DNA of 64,000 nucleotides from the NCBI GenBank assembly GCA_948474755.1, contig CAOLHI010002138.1:1-64000 (forward strand), written 5' to 3'. How positions within the stretch are numbered: position 1 is the first letter of the stretch; each line of letters begins with the position of its first letter. The notes beneath the pieces were generated by a model. The model did no database searches. It was not told the origin of the DNA and saw only the letters and a list, made by a program, of their open reading frames with translations. The position numbers were made by a program, and so were the translations under genes. The DNA is from Ctenosaura bakeri. Its lineage: Eukaryota; Chordata; Lepidosauria; Squamata; Iguanidae. Positions 1 through 10,345 of the stretch are shown here, piece by piece.

Positions 1-514
1 TATGGCAGCATTCAGCAAATCAGTAGGCTGATACAGGTGTTACATTCCGTGGAGAACTTTTCATGTGTTTTTGGCTTCCTCATTGTGCGGAGAAATGGAG
101 TGGACCTTAACTGAACTGTAACATAACATCTCCCTGGGTGGCAAGTTTAAGACTTCCATATTTTCTAGGAATAGAAAAATATAACACCTGAACAGGCCAA
201 ATATTTGCACTTATGGAGACAGTAGTCCACACCCAGAGAAGCATCCAGTAGAGTTCTAGAAAGAAACAATTTTCACAATTACACCTTCAATCTATCATTC
301 CATGTGTCTGCCCCCCCAAAAAAAATTGACCTCTGCAGTAGGGTGATCTTCCAGAGCAGCATGAGAAGCAATGCAAGAAGACAAAGACATCAGAGAAGAT
401 TAATGTCCCTTCCCCTTTCTTCTGCTGGAGGAGAGCATTTGCTAGATGGCAGCACTTTGCAGGAATGGAAGGAATCCTTCCAGTCACAGAATAGCCAATC
501 TGAATCTGACCCAA
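1..514. other. Unassigned non-coding sequence
   Basis: I see no gene or recognisable repeat. Two overlapping opposite-strand open frames near 290-690 have no recognisable domain and low-complexity starts (a C7A8 run near 310), so I treat them as chance. Confidence 0.5.
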
Positions 515-690
515 TGCCTCAATGGATTTGTTTGTTTGTTTCATTTGTAGCCTGCTTTTCTCCTATATGGGACCCAAAGCAACTCATACCCTTCACTGGA
601 TGCTCCCAATTATACAAATGCTTACATAATTGGAAAAAAAAATTACTGTATATCACCATATTAACAATGAAACTGCTAATTAAATTATAA
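515..690 (-). repeat. L2-like LINE or SINE 3' tail fragment
   Basis: Read on the minus strand, the segment runs from a sequence like GCTTTGGGTCCCATATAGG into an AAAGCAGGCTACAAATGAAACAAACAAACAAA tail. This resembles the 3' end shared by squamate L2-like LINEs and their SINE partners, which usually ends GCGGGATATAAATAAATAAA. Only the last 100 bases or so are convincing. The family call is from memory, not from a search. Confidence 0.4.
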
Positions 691-784
691 AACATAAAGG
701 GAATTTATTATTTTATTATCTTATACTCTCAAATCTTGGAATATGGTATTACATTAAGACAGAAAAAAAATGAAATATACAAAT

Positions 785-1382
785 ATAGGATGGGTGACAC
801 TTTGCTTGATAACAAAGAATCTAGGGAGTCACATTAGGCCACAGGCTAAACAGTCAACGGTGTGATGCAGTAGCCAAAACAAAAGAAAGCAAAAACCACA
901 ACACAGTTCTAGGCTGCATCAGCAGGAACATGTTGTCCAGACTGAGGGGAGTCATTGTACCATTTCATTCTACTTTGTTCAGACCTTGTCTGGAATATTG
1001 TGTCCAGTTTTGAGCATCACTGTTCTAGAAGCTGGAACGTGTTCAACGAGAGTAACCAAGTTGGTAAAAGGTCTGGAAACAAAGGCTATGAGGAATGACT
1101 TAGCCAACTGCATAAGTCCAGGCTGGAGAAGAAGAAGATTGTCTGCTTTATATACCTGAAGGGATGTCATATAGAAGATATAGCAAACTTGTTTTCTGTT
1201 TTCCGGAGACTAGAACACAAACCAATGGGTTCAAATTACAAAAACATTTTGACAGTAATAGCAACTGTAGAATAGACTCATGGGCATCTATTTGGAGTGT
1301 TTAAGCTGTGTTTTCTTCCATAGCAAGTGGTTGGACTGGATTTTCATTGGGGTCCCTTCCAGTGCTATGATCCTATGATTTT
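785..1382 (+). mobile_element. CR1 LINE, 5'-truncated, decayed
   Basis: This is the 3' end of a CR1 non-LTR retrotransposon, a lineage that in life encodes an endonuclease and reverse transcriptase. The DNA follows the CR1 C-terminal coding region: a GTGTGATGCAG..TAG stretch at about 860, a TGGAATATTGTGTCCAGTTTTG block at about 990, AAGGTCTGGA at about 1065, TATGAGGAATGACTTAG at about 1088 and AAGGGATGTCATAT at about 1157. It ends with TTGGACTGGA and a tail of ATGATCCTATGATTTTATGA, the diverged ATTCTATGATT repeat that marks CR1 3' ends. Stops and indels disrupt the frame, so it is inactive. The 5' boundary is approximate. The family assignment is firm by motif order; the subfamily is not determined. 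Confidence 0.85.
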
Positions 1383-3095
1383 ATGAAATTGACACCCAAA
1401 TTCAAATTTGGATATCATAAATGTGAAAAAAAGCCAGATTACATTCTAATTACAAAATTATTTTTCCATACTTATACTTTCCTTATTTATACAGTTTTAT
1501 TTTTAAGATCTAAAACAAAATTGAACATCTATACAGCAGTTCCATTTATAACCTCCATTTGCTGTAATGAACTCATAGTTCTCTTCTCTTATACCTTAAC
1601 CCCCCACAATAATATAGTGAATTAGATCAGACTGAGATAGAGTGACTGGCCCAGATCATCTAGTGATTTCTGTGGTTCAATTGGAACTGTTGGCTGGACC
1701 TCGCAAGTCTGCATTCAATCGTGTGAGCACTATGGAATACTGGCTTTCTTCAGACATCATCACATCTTGAAAAAGCAGTACAATAGAAGAATTAAGAAGA
1801 AGGAGACTAACTGAAAGAAGAAAAAAAACCCTGATGAATAAAATAACCGGGAAAGTGATCACATTAAAGCAATCATTAGCAGTTAAATACATAGCATTAC
1901 AGAAAAGGAAACTTAAATGCATTGGCTATTTCTAGCCTTCCCCTATATAGTAACTCATTTTCTGGAAGTAATCAGTCACTGCAGCAATTTCTTTTTCTTA
2001 AAATACCAAATGCCACCTCTCCCAGTGAAAGCCAAAAGTAAAAGCATTAAACATTAGGGCATCAGGTCAAAAGGTAATGCCCTACCATTGTGAAACAGGA
2101 ACAATTGTCTAAATGCATTATAGATACTTTATCTGAAGCATCCATTATGGGTCACTGTTGGAAGCAGGATGGCATACGTAGAACACTTTAATAATAGAAT
2201 ATCATCTATTGTGAAATTTAAAACTTCATACCTCCAGGATCCCCAAAACTTGACTATTGTTAATTTATAAGATGGCTCCCAGTGTTGTCTCCTTCCACGA
2301 CAAGCCTATTGTATACTATTGTCATATCCATGCACTGAATAGATGGGCTTTTTGCTGTCAGATAGCTATGAGTGCTAACTTAATTGAAAATGATGATCAT
2401 TTTCATGTTTTGCGATATCCCAGAAGTGCAAGCCATGACTATAAAACAGTGTAATGCCTGAGGATGCATGTCTCACAGCTTGGAAAAGTTACTTTTTTGG
2501 TGTACAACATAAAAAAAAGTCCCTGTGTTATCTGAGGGATTATGGGAGCTATGACTCGGAAGAAAATAACTTTTCTATAACCTGGTTGGTGTGCAGGTAA
2601 TGAGTGGCATGAGAGGAAGAAAGAGGCTGTTAAAATGTAAATGGAGAAAGCAACTGCAATTTGCAGTTGCCTGGCAACAAAGAATAAGCTTTTTTTTAAA
2701 AAAAAAATATGTACATCATCTTGTGTCACTGGTGGATTGAGAGGCGATTAAAAATGCCATAGATGGATGAATGGATAGAAAGGCAGGCAGGCAGACATTC
2801 AGACAGACAAAATCACATTGAGGAAGTTGAATAGAGGGAAATAGGCTTTGGGAGCTCATGGTCCTATAAAGACAATCATTGCCTATGTGGGTGTTTCTCT
2901 TGAACAAATTGTATATGAACAGCAAACAACATCAGACAAAACCTTCTCCACAAAATACATGAGTCAAGTAACAACCTATAACACATTCTATTTGTGGTAG
3001 ATTTCCATTCAGCATTTTCCAATGAATTAGAAAAAGTTATCCATTGCTAACAAATTAAGAATATCTTGCTATAGCCATCAGCAAGCTTGTAGTCA
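1383..3095. other. Unassigned non-coding sequence
   Basis: No gene is recognised. The stretch is AT-rich and contains a short A/T homopolymer run (2690-2707) and a small GGCAG run near 2781. Open frames here are short and lack known motifs. Confidence 0.5.
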
Positions 3096-3600
3096 TAGCC
3101 TTCTGCTAGCCATCAAATCTAAGGAGATTGCTGGTTGAAGCTGTCCTGAAAATACCAGTAAGCAAACCAGGATCACACTCTTGTGATTCAAATCATTGCA
3201 TCACCTGTAAATACCTTAAGCAGACTGTCACTTTTAGGAGCACAGTGACTGGTAGGACTAAACAATATATCACCTATCATTCTTGTAATCTTATTTATGT
3301 GATTGAATGCAGGCATATAGGATGCCATCTGCAGTATATGTGCAAAACAACCATAGACTCACATACATGCTGCAGGAACCATAAGTCTTCTCTTCTAACC
3401 AGGAAGCTAGAGCAATCAGTGGCCAGACGTTTCAACGTGGATAGTCAGAGCCTCTCTGATTTGTCTCTGTTTAGCATCAAGGTATCATCCCCTTCAGACA
3501 TTTTGAACAAAGGGATAATTTTTGGATTTATAAACTAAAATTTCTGTTACCCTATGGCCTCCACCTAGAAGAGAATACCAACATCCAGTGAGAATGCTGA
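3096..3600 (+). pseudogene. Penelope-like element GIY-YIG fragment (Neptune/Poseidon-like), degenerate
   Basis: The 136-residue frame at 3128-3538 resembles the C-terminal part of a Penelope-like retroelement protein. Visible in order are a cysteine cluster (CDSNHCITC, about residues 19-27), TVTGRTKQY, then a GIY-YIG-like core SCNLIYVIECRHIGCHLQYM at about 52-71. A region near RRFNVDSQSLSDLSLFSI follows and matches the usual ending of these nucleases. In the live family the second motif reads YVGKT or YVGET; here it is YMCKT, so the glycine is lost, and the catalytic arginine helix (normally RxRxxxH) reads SHTCCRNH. The copy is therefore dead. The upstream reverse transcriptase is absent, which means 5' truncation. 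The GIY-YIG call is moderately sure; the subfamily is inferred. Confidence 0.65.
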
Positions 3601-4930
3601 TAACATAGTGCTCTAAAGTGTCATCTAGTATGCATCCCAGTTTTATCTTTGGTAACTGAAGAAGGTGAAAACCTTTTGTTCTTGATATGTATTTCTAAGC
3701 TCTGTTTGATAATCACTTTAATAGATATGAATAGCAAACAGTTGTTACAAAAATGAAATTGCTTCAGCTCAGATACCTGCATTTTGCCTTGTGTTTCAAC
3801 CAACAGAAAGCACAGGTGTCTGAGCAGCTGCTAGCCTTATATTTCCAGGAAGTGGAATCACCATTTTGTCTTCATCCTATCAGGCATTGTTTGGTGTCAT
3901 GTGATATCTGCACATCTACCAGGAACATGTTAAGCTGCATTCTTCTTCTTGGGAATCAGTTTACCTTTAGACCTCAGGGCTTAGCTGTCTAGCCAAAATT
4001 TTGTACGCTCATATTTTTCCAACTACCACTTTTGTACTATGCACAAAGCTTATCTCTGTCTGAGAGACAAATTTGTAAACACTGATAAGTTCCAACAGTA
4101 TCATAACAGGTGTGATTAAATTAGGCTGTTGATGAAAGTTGCATGCAATACCAGGAGCTCTTCACTATATATGACCCCATGATTTTGCCCAAGGCAGACT
4201 CCAGTTCAGCTCTGAGCTTCAGAGGTGCTGCGTGTTGACCACCACTTTGGGTGGGTGGGGGCTGTCCACTGTCACACTCGAGATTTGGCAACAACTAAAA
4301 TGTGAAGTAAACACATCCTGCTTATAGGTTTCTTCCTTCCCCCTCCTCCTCCTCCTCCTCTTCTTCTTCTTCTTCTTCATTGAGAATCAGCATGTGGGAG
4401 ACAGAAGAACACCATCACCTCCACGGCCCCAGGAGAGAGGTCCTCCTATCTGCCTGCTTGCTTGCTATTCTTCATCTCTCCTGGTGAATTGCTTTCTGCT
4501 CCAGACACTGGAACTCCCTGCAGAACCAGATCCTGAGTACTTAGCCAGCTATTGGTCAATAATCCAGAAGACCACGTGTCCCATTTGCAAGAAGATAAAA
4601 TCTGGATGCCTACTGCAATAGGTCCACCTCTGGCAGGTTTGCTGCCAAGGTGGACAACACTAAAGGAGGAGTCATCCCTTTGAGGGAGCTAATTTTGAGC
4701 TGGAGTGAGGTTGATGTTCTGTCCCTTTGTTTGGGAGGGGGAGGACTGAGTGGGTTTTATAACTTTTTTAAAAAAATAACTTGCCTGCTAGCAAAAGAAA
4801 ATATGTTACACGGAGAGCACAAGAGGGGAAGCAGCATAGGGGGAAGTCATTATGACAATAATGGGCAGAGGGAGATATAGTATGTGAAGATAGTCCAATT
4901 GTCATGGTAGAAGGGATCATCACAAGCTAT
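3601..4930. other. Unassigned non-coding sequence with one microsatellite
   Basis: No gene is recognised. It includes the CCT/CTT microsatellite annotated separately and GC-richer DNA at 4390-4650 with no recognisable protein. The 75-residue frame at 4394-4621 has no known domain. Confidence 0.45.
4339..4379. repeat. Microsatellite (CCT)n followed by (CTT)n
   Basis: Six or so CCT units pass into about six CTT units on the plus strand, giving a polypyrimidine strand of about 40 bases. Confidence 0.9.
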
Positions 4931-4935
4931 TGGTT

Positions 4936-6090
4936 ACCCACAAACTGTCCCTCACTTCAAATAGTTTGGATAACTTTGGCAACAGGCCCCCCGGACTGAC
5001 AATGTTTCTGCTTAATGTCAGGCCAATGAATGGAAAAAACACCTGTTATCCAGGATGTGATCCTGGATGAGCATGCCAACATGGCCTGTATTATAGACAG
5101 TCCACTAGATGAAACTACGGGAAGGGGCTGACCTCTTCCAGATTTGTCCACCTGGGTTCTCTATGCAGTAACAGGCAAAGATGGAGAGGCAGGCAGGGAG
5201 GCAGGGGTTGCAATGGTCTATCAGGATTCCATCTAATTCATGATGTGCTCTGTCCCCCAGTCTGCTGTGGCCCGGACAGAACAAGAATTATTTTGATATG
5301 CCATCTACTTTGCTGCTCAACTGTTTCCCTTACAGACCTGGCTGAGTTGATCAGTCTGGCGGTGTTGGAGTCACCTCAGCTTGTTGTACTGTGGGAATTT
5401 AACATCCATGTGGAGGCTGCTTTTTCAGGAGCAGCTCAGGACTTCATGTCCGCCATGACAACCATGGGTCTGTTCCAAGTACTAACTGGTGCCAAATATG
5501 CTGCAGGACACATTCTGGACCTGTTCTTCAGGTTTGGGTGTAATAGTGGAGATCTGGAGGTAGAGGAACTTTCTGTAGTTCTGTTGTCATGGTCTGATCA
5601 CTGCCTTTTGAGATTTAGACTTTCTGGGACTTGAAGCCTCTGCTGGGGTGGAAGGCCAGTTAATATGGTCCATCCAAGGAGACTTGTGGATCCAGATGGA
5701 TTTCTGACAGCTCTTGCAGTTTCCTCTTGTCTTGACAAGTGATCCTGTCAAAGCCCTGCCTGATCTCTGAAACAGAGAAATGGCCAGGGCAGTGAACAGA
5801 ATTGTCCCTAAGCCTCCTGTCTCTCAAAGTGGAGTTAAGCAAGACCCCTGGTTCACTAAGAAGGTGACAGTGATGAAACAAGCGACACATAGACTAGAGT
5901 GATGATCATGGAAGATTCAGAGCAAATCTGACCAAATGTGGGCTAGAGCTTATTGGAAGGCCTATGCTGTGGCAAAGGCAACAGTGAAGAAATTATATTC
6001 CTCTACCACTATTGTGCTCACAAACTGTCATCCGACAGAGCTGCCTCAATTGATCAGGGACTTTTTAAACTCTGGTCCACAAGATGAAAA
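4936..6090 (+). pseudogene. L2-type LINE endonuclease region, decayed
   Basis: This is the 5' part of an L2-like LINE polyprotein, the apurinic-type endonuclease that nicks target DNA for retrotransposition. Translating 4965-5150 in pieces gives NARSMNGK-like and VILDEHANMACI-like blocks, the start of the endonuclease domain. The frame at 5245-5634 then carries LTDLAELISLAVLESPQLVV, LWEFNIHV (normally GDFNIH; the aspartate is now glutamate), AGHILDLFF and a final SWSDHCLLRF, which is the SDH catalytic motif. After 5635 a PVNMVHPRRLVDPDGFLTAL-like spacer follows and the homology fades near 6080. Stops and frame changes show it is long dead. No reverse transcriptase domain follows. The family call rests on motif order and is good; the exact clade is inferred. 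Confidence 0.8.
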
Positions 6091-6109
6091 GATGAAATGA
6101 TGAAAAGAT

Positions 6110-6242
6110 GAAAATTTTGTGCCCAAGTTCTCAACTATAACATTTTCTTTGCATGAAACATTTTCTTGTATATATATGAAAAATCTAATTTATATATTTA
6201 TATATCTATATATCTATATCTACATAGATAATATATATTATC

Positions 6243-6294
<52 letters not shown>

Positions 6295-6378
6295 ATATAT
6301 AGATATATAATTTATATATAGAAAATGCTGTTTCATGCAAATAAAATGTTAAAATTGAGGACTTAGGCACAAAATTTC
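6110..6378. repeat. Large AT-rich imperfect palindrome
   Basis: Left arm 6110-6172 and right arm 6316-6378 are inverted copies of about 63 bases with a few mismatches; both contain TTTGCATGAAAC and ATTTTGTGCC in complementary orientation. The 143-base centre is made of TATATC and TAGA repeats that are themselves partly self-complementary, so the whole 270 bases can fold back. It continues into a repeat family described next, so it may be one end of that family. Confidence 0.8.
6243..6293. repeat. Microsatellite (TAGA)n
   Basis: About twelve uninterrupted TAGA units sit in the centre of the large palindrome. Confidence 0.95.
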
Positions 6379-6612
6379 CATCTTTTTTTGAAAAAAATAG
6401 CATTTTCTGTGCCAAAGAACTTAACATTTTCTGCACAGAAATGTTGTTTTAGCCCAGGAAACAGTTTTTTCTATGCAGAAAAAAATTGTGCAGAAAATGC
6501 TAGGTTTTAGTACTGAAAATGTTTTTTTTTTCCCCTGAAAGCAATCATATGCATTTTGAACAAAAGAGGTCCTGAACTGCAAATAATTATTGGAAACTGC
6601 AGTTTTCAAAGA
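6379..6612. repeat. TTTTCTGCA-palindrome repeat family, copy A
   Basis: The segment is an array of degenerate short palindromes such as ATTTTCTGCACAGAAAT (6424), TTTTTCTATGCAGAAAAA (6467) and TTGTGCAGAAAATG (6486). It ends with GGAAACTGCAGTTTTCAAAG at 6592. Similar material is seen near 7.6, 10.1, 30.8 and 52.3 kb. I do not recognise a named family. Confidence 0.6.
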
Positions 6613-7260
6613 CTTTTGATGTAACTGGTACAGTTACAGTTTGATGTAACTGGTATAGTTACATCAAGGTTCCTTCAATAAGACAATTAGTAGCAAATTA
6701 CGTCCCTATTTTAACTTGTACTGAGACTCCCTCTATGAGGTAGGTATTTTAACATTTGGATCAGTTTTTCTTATGATTCCATTTCTCTTGCTGTCAGAAC
6801 ATGTCGTATAGAGCTTAGTAAAAAGGTCACCAACTGGTGGCATTTTGCTAACTATGAGATCCATGTGTTAATTTCGGAAAGTTCTTCTAATATATATATG
6901 TGTGTGTGTGTGTGAGAGAGAGAGGGAGTATTCTCACCCATCTTTACTTTAGCATGTCATGCCTGTTGACACTAAGTATAAATTCTACCCAGTAATCAAG
7001 GAACATAGTGGTTTCTAAGGAATATAAAGGCTTGGAACACTACATGACTAAAAAGACATTTCTTCCACTTTATATAAATGAATGCCTGGCTCTTTTCCAG
7101 TATAAGAAATCTTATTTTATGCATGGTAAATTCATTTGTTCAAAGCTGGTAGGGAACTAAGTTCAAGGACAACTTGAACACACAAAGGTAGGGTGGATAC
7201 GAGCAAGGAAATCTAGAACTTGGAAGCAACTATTCACAAAAAGTCAATAACTGAAGTGTA
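6613..7260. other. Unassigned sequence with a short tandem duplication
   Basis: At 6617-6668 the unit TTGATGTAACTGGTA(C/T)AGTTACA occurs twice in tandem and is itself nearly palindromic. The remainder holds a GT/GA microsatellite (annotated separately) and nothing else I can identify. Confidence 0.5.
6891..6926. repeat. Compound microsatellite (TA)n(TG)n(AG)n
   Basis: Short TA, TG and GA runs follow one another directly. Confidence 0.9.
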
Positions 7261-7261
7261 A

Positions 7262-7400
7262 CTAAGGCTTAGATATGATAGGAGTTCATAGATACACACA
7301 GTTGGAAGCTATCTCAAATGCCATCCTGTCCAATGCTCTATTGTTGATGCAGAAAATACACAGTTAAACTGTATCATCCTCGTAGAAAATCTCTAAACTC
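7262..7400 (-). mobile_element. CR1 3' end fragment, diverged
   Basis: On the plus strand it begins CATAGATACACACAGTTGGAAG and continues with ATGCCATCCTGTCCAA and TGATGCAG, the complement of the CR1 3' end (usually CATAGAGTTGGAAGAGACC, then CATCCAGTCCAACC). The match is partial but in the right order. Confidence 0.55.
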
Positions 7401-7539
7401 ATCCATCCCTACTGCAAGACCTCTTCTATCATAATCACTTTCACACAATACCATCGAGCAGCCCACCACCACTCGTGGCTAGAGAAGTAGTTCTTCACTA
7501 AATTTCTTCTTGAAGGAAACAATGAGTAATTTCAACAGT

Positions 7540-8035
7540 TTTCTTTCTACTGCAAGAAAGTTTTTGAAAACCACATAGTTTCTGAAGGCTATTCACAATT
7601 CAGGTCTTGTTATGAACAAAACTTGCATGTGGTTGTTTTGCATAAAGAACATAATTTTCTGCAAAAGAAATATCATTTCCTGCATGGAAAGCAATATTTC
7701 AACACAGAAATATTAATTTCTGGGCAGCAGGTCCTATTTTCTTCACAGAAACTGTTATTTTCTATGCAAATCAACCATAGGTGAATTATACTCTGACCAA
7801 ATTGCCAATTACAGCTTTTTCTGCATAGAAAATAGCATTTTTTTTTGCAGAGAAAACAGCAGTTTCTGCACAGTAGTTAATATTTATGCACTGCAATATT
7901 ATTTTCCATGCAGAAAACGTCCTTTCCTGAGCAGAAAAGGCTATTTTCTGTGCAAAATATCCCATATGAGAATCTTTGCTGTTCAGGACTTATTCTGTGT
8001 AAAATTCCTGAGCACCAAAGATTCTCATATGTACA
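7540..8035. repeat. TTTTCTGCA-palindrome repeat family, copy B
   Basis: This is the longest copy of the family. Units include ATTTTCTGCAAAAGAAAT (7651), TTCCTGCATGGAAAG (7676), TTTTTCTGCATAGAAAATAG (7817), TTTCCATGCAGAAAACG (7903) and TTTTCTGTGCAAAAT (7943). It ends with a pair of inverted copies of CATATGAGAATCTTTG (7964) and CAAAGATTCTCATATG (8016). Confidence 0.65.
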
Positions 8036-8228
8036 GGATTCTTTTCATCTAGGTTTGCCAATGTTGGAAAAATCTAGCATTCTCTCTCCCCCTCCCCCCT
8101 TTCCTGTTCAAGGACAAATTGGCCTTCACTAGGATAGGGTTAGTTTTCCTTTGCATCTAAAAGCCATTCTGGCCTCTCAGCTGAAGTTTCAGCTATTGCT
8201 CTGTTTTATTTTTAAATGTTTGGCGATG

Positions 8229-8620
8229 GTATCAAGACCATGTGACCCAGGATACACCCTGGAATCAGTCATTGGCCTTACATAGAAAGGCTATACCTCT
8301 CTCACACAAAATCTCCCCTTTGCAATCTTGCTTCTAGCTCTTTCTCTCTGCTAAGCTAGCCTCTCCACCAAGAAGTCAGTGAGTTAAGAATGAAGCTATT
8401 ATCTTGCCTAATCCTTTTGTTAGTTAGTTAGTTAGGATCTAGTTTCTCCAATGCATATGTAATTGTAAAGTTTATTAGTAAATCTTTTAAGTTTGGAACC
8501 GGAACCTGCCCGCCTGGTTTTTGCTTTTAAGTCAACCTGAAGTTCTGGGAAGCTGCACTGAGATTGGGAGTTACCTTTTCTGCAATTCTGCTAAAAGAAG
8601 GCTAATTCCTCACAGCTTTT
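8229..8620 (+). repeat. Possible solo LTR
   Basis: The composition is LTR-like: a pyrimidine-rich stretch, then TTAGTTAGTTAGTTAGGATC, GTAAAGTTTATTAGTAAATCTTTTAAG and a CCTGCCCGCCTGGTTTTTG block, similar in order to the R-U5 part of some retroviral or gypsy LTRs. I could not fix TG...CA ends with matching target duplications, and no internal retroviral genes are adjacent. Weak call. Confidence 0.28.
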
Positions 8621-9165
8621 GCTTTCACAGAATTTCCCCAAAGGGCTAACACCCTGGAAAACTCTAACTCCCAATGCTCAACACTCAAAAAGCATGTTTT
8701 CAAGCATTTCTTTTGTTTGAATATTATATTTTCAAGTATTCTTTCCATCCCTTCTCTAATCATGACACCATCAGCACTTCCCAGTCTTTTTTCTTTGTCT
8801 TATACCCACTAACCCTTGTCCAAGTAAAATAAGCATTCTTTATCTTTTTAAAAGGCAATTCTTTTCTAGTTTCCTTCTATGAGTTAAATCCTTGTTGTGA
8901 GGCCTCTCTCTTGCTTTCTCCTGAGTCCAGTGGCTGGGGCCACCTGACTCCCTGAGTCTCTCTTGCACCCGGTTTATATGGAATCAGACAGCAGGACCAA
9001 CATACACATGCAGAGCTTGACCTCACTGATCTCCTTTCCTTACATACATGTTCTGCATTCACTTCCTCTGATGTTCATTCCTTCATTGCTTGGTGTGCTT
9101 GCATGATATTAACATATCTAATGCATATAGTGCAGGGAATACATGGGGATTTTAAAAGTCTCTGA
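8621..9165. other. Unassigned non-coding sequence
   Basis: I see no gene or recognised repeat; one minus-strand frame of 61 codons at 8877-9062 has no known motif. Confidence 0.45.
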
Positions 9166-9366
9166 ATCCTGCCTGGTCAGTGCAGCTGCTGCTGCAAACA
9201 ACAGAGATCTATTCTTCTGTTGATCAGGACACAGTGGACTAATGTTCCCCACCACCGTAAGCGAGAAAGCAGAAAGAGAAGGCACAAATGTCAGTCTGCT
9301 GTGCCCTGATTGACAACAGAACAGACCTCTGTCACTTACAGTGGCTGCTGCTGAGTTAGGCAGGTT
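9166..9366. repeat. Palindromic MITE-like repeat
   Basis: Two arms of about 65 bases (9166-9232 and 9302-9366) are inverted copies with scattered mismatches: left CCTGCCTGG..CAGCTGCTGCTGC..TTCTGTTGATCAGGACACA, right TGTGCCCTGATTGACAACAGAA..GCTGCTGCTGAG..GGCAGG. The centre is about 70 bases. The fold suggests a short non-autonomous DNA transposon; the superfamily is not determined because no clear target duplication was found. Confidence 0.65.
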
Positions 9367-9392
9367 TGGGGACAGGGGCTAAGCCAGGAGAC

Positions 9393-9438
9393 ACTACTTA
9401 GTTAAGTATACTTAGCTAAGTATACTCAACTAAGTAGT
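9393..9438. repeat. 46-bp near-perfect palindrome
   Basis: Arms 9393-9414 and 9417-9438 match at 21 of 22 positions around a GC centre, with the core AAGTATACTTAGC. The DNA could extrude as a cruciform. Confidence 0.95.
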
Positions 9439-10035
9439 TGATTTAGAATCTCAGCCTGTATTTATACATTAAACTGTATTTACAGTAAGTAGTTAGAGAA
9501 GCCACAAGATAAACTGATCTTTAAATTAAATATACCATGAAATTATGGATATGTATAAGTGGAGATGGGAAACCAAAACAAGAGTATATTTTTATCACCT
9601 CGCAAGAACCTGTTAAACTCTTGGTAAGAAGGATATATGACTGAGATTTCTCATTGTTTATGCAATACAATATCTGAACAAATGTAAAATTATTTTCATC
9701 TTCAAACTGTTAGGGGGTGATTCATAGGTGAGTTAATTCATTGTTGTCATTGTTGTTGGGTTTTCTGGCCTGTGCAACTTTCTCTATTTACTTCAGATTT
9801 TGTAGTTCTGAAAGTTGAGTACAAAGACATATATATTTGTCTTTTCTTTTTCTTTTTTAATGATGACAGGACAGTTATCAGATCAGATAAGCCTAGCCTG
9901 GCCTGCAGTGGCTTATCTAGTAACACACTTGTTTTTATGTTATGAATGGAAAGCTACTGAAAAATAAATTTTAAAAAAAGTTCTCCCCCCCCAATCCACA
10001 AGTGTTGGGAAAACTTGAGGGGAATCCAACACAGG
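9439..10035. other. Unassigned non-coding sequence
   Basis: It is AT-rich with no gene. A GTTGTTGGGTTTTCTGGCC stretch near 9753 weakly recalls the complement of a Penelope-like element end (compare 60510), but is too short to assign. Confidence 0.4.
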
Positions 10036-10345
10036 TAAAAGCCTTCATTATTTGGGATTTATTCCATATGCAAAACATATGTGAAATTGTTTTGCCTAGG
10101 GAAAAAAAAACTTTTTTATACAGAAAAGAAGTTGTCTGCACAAAAACCAGATTTTTTTTGTTCATTTATATGCATAAAACAAGTTTTCTGTTTAGAAATC
10201 AGCATTTTCTAACATTTATTTGTTTTCTATGCAATGAATTCTGTTTTTGTTGCTAAATAAATATTTTAAAATGTCTTTTTTGTTTTAGAGACTAAGTCCC
10301 AAACTGCAACTAGTCTTTGAGAACTGCATAGATTTTGTCAACTTC
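10036..10345. repeat. TTTTCTGCA-palindrome repeat family, copy C
   Basis: Units such as TTTTTTATACAGAAAAGAAG (10112), ATGCATAAAACAAGTTTTCTG (10171) and GTTTTCTATGCAATG (10223) resemble copies A and B. The end reads CTTTGAGAACTGCATAGATTTTG near 10315, similar to the end of copy A. Confidence 0.5.

Noticed and set aside
304..690. 128-codon plus-strand frame as a gene
   Set aside because: It starts at a homopolymer boundary, has no recognisable domain, and its second half is the complement of an L2-like tail.
9740..9780. Penelope-like end fragment on the minus strand
   Set aside because: Only about 20 bases resemble the element end and it is embedded in GTT repeats.
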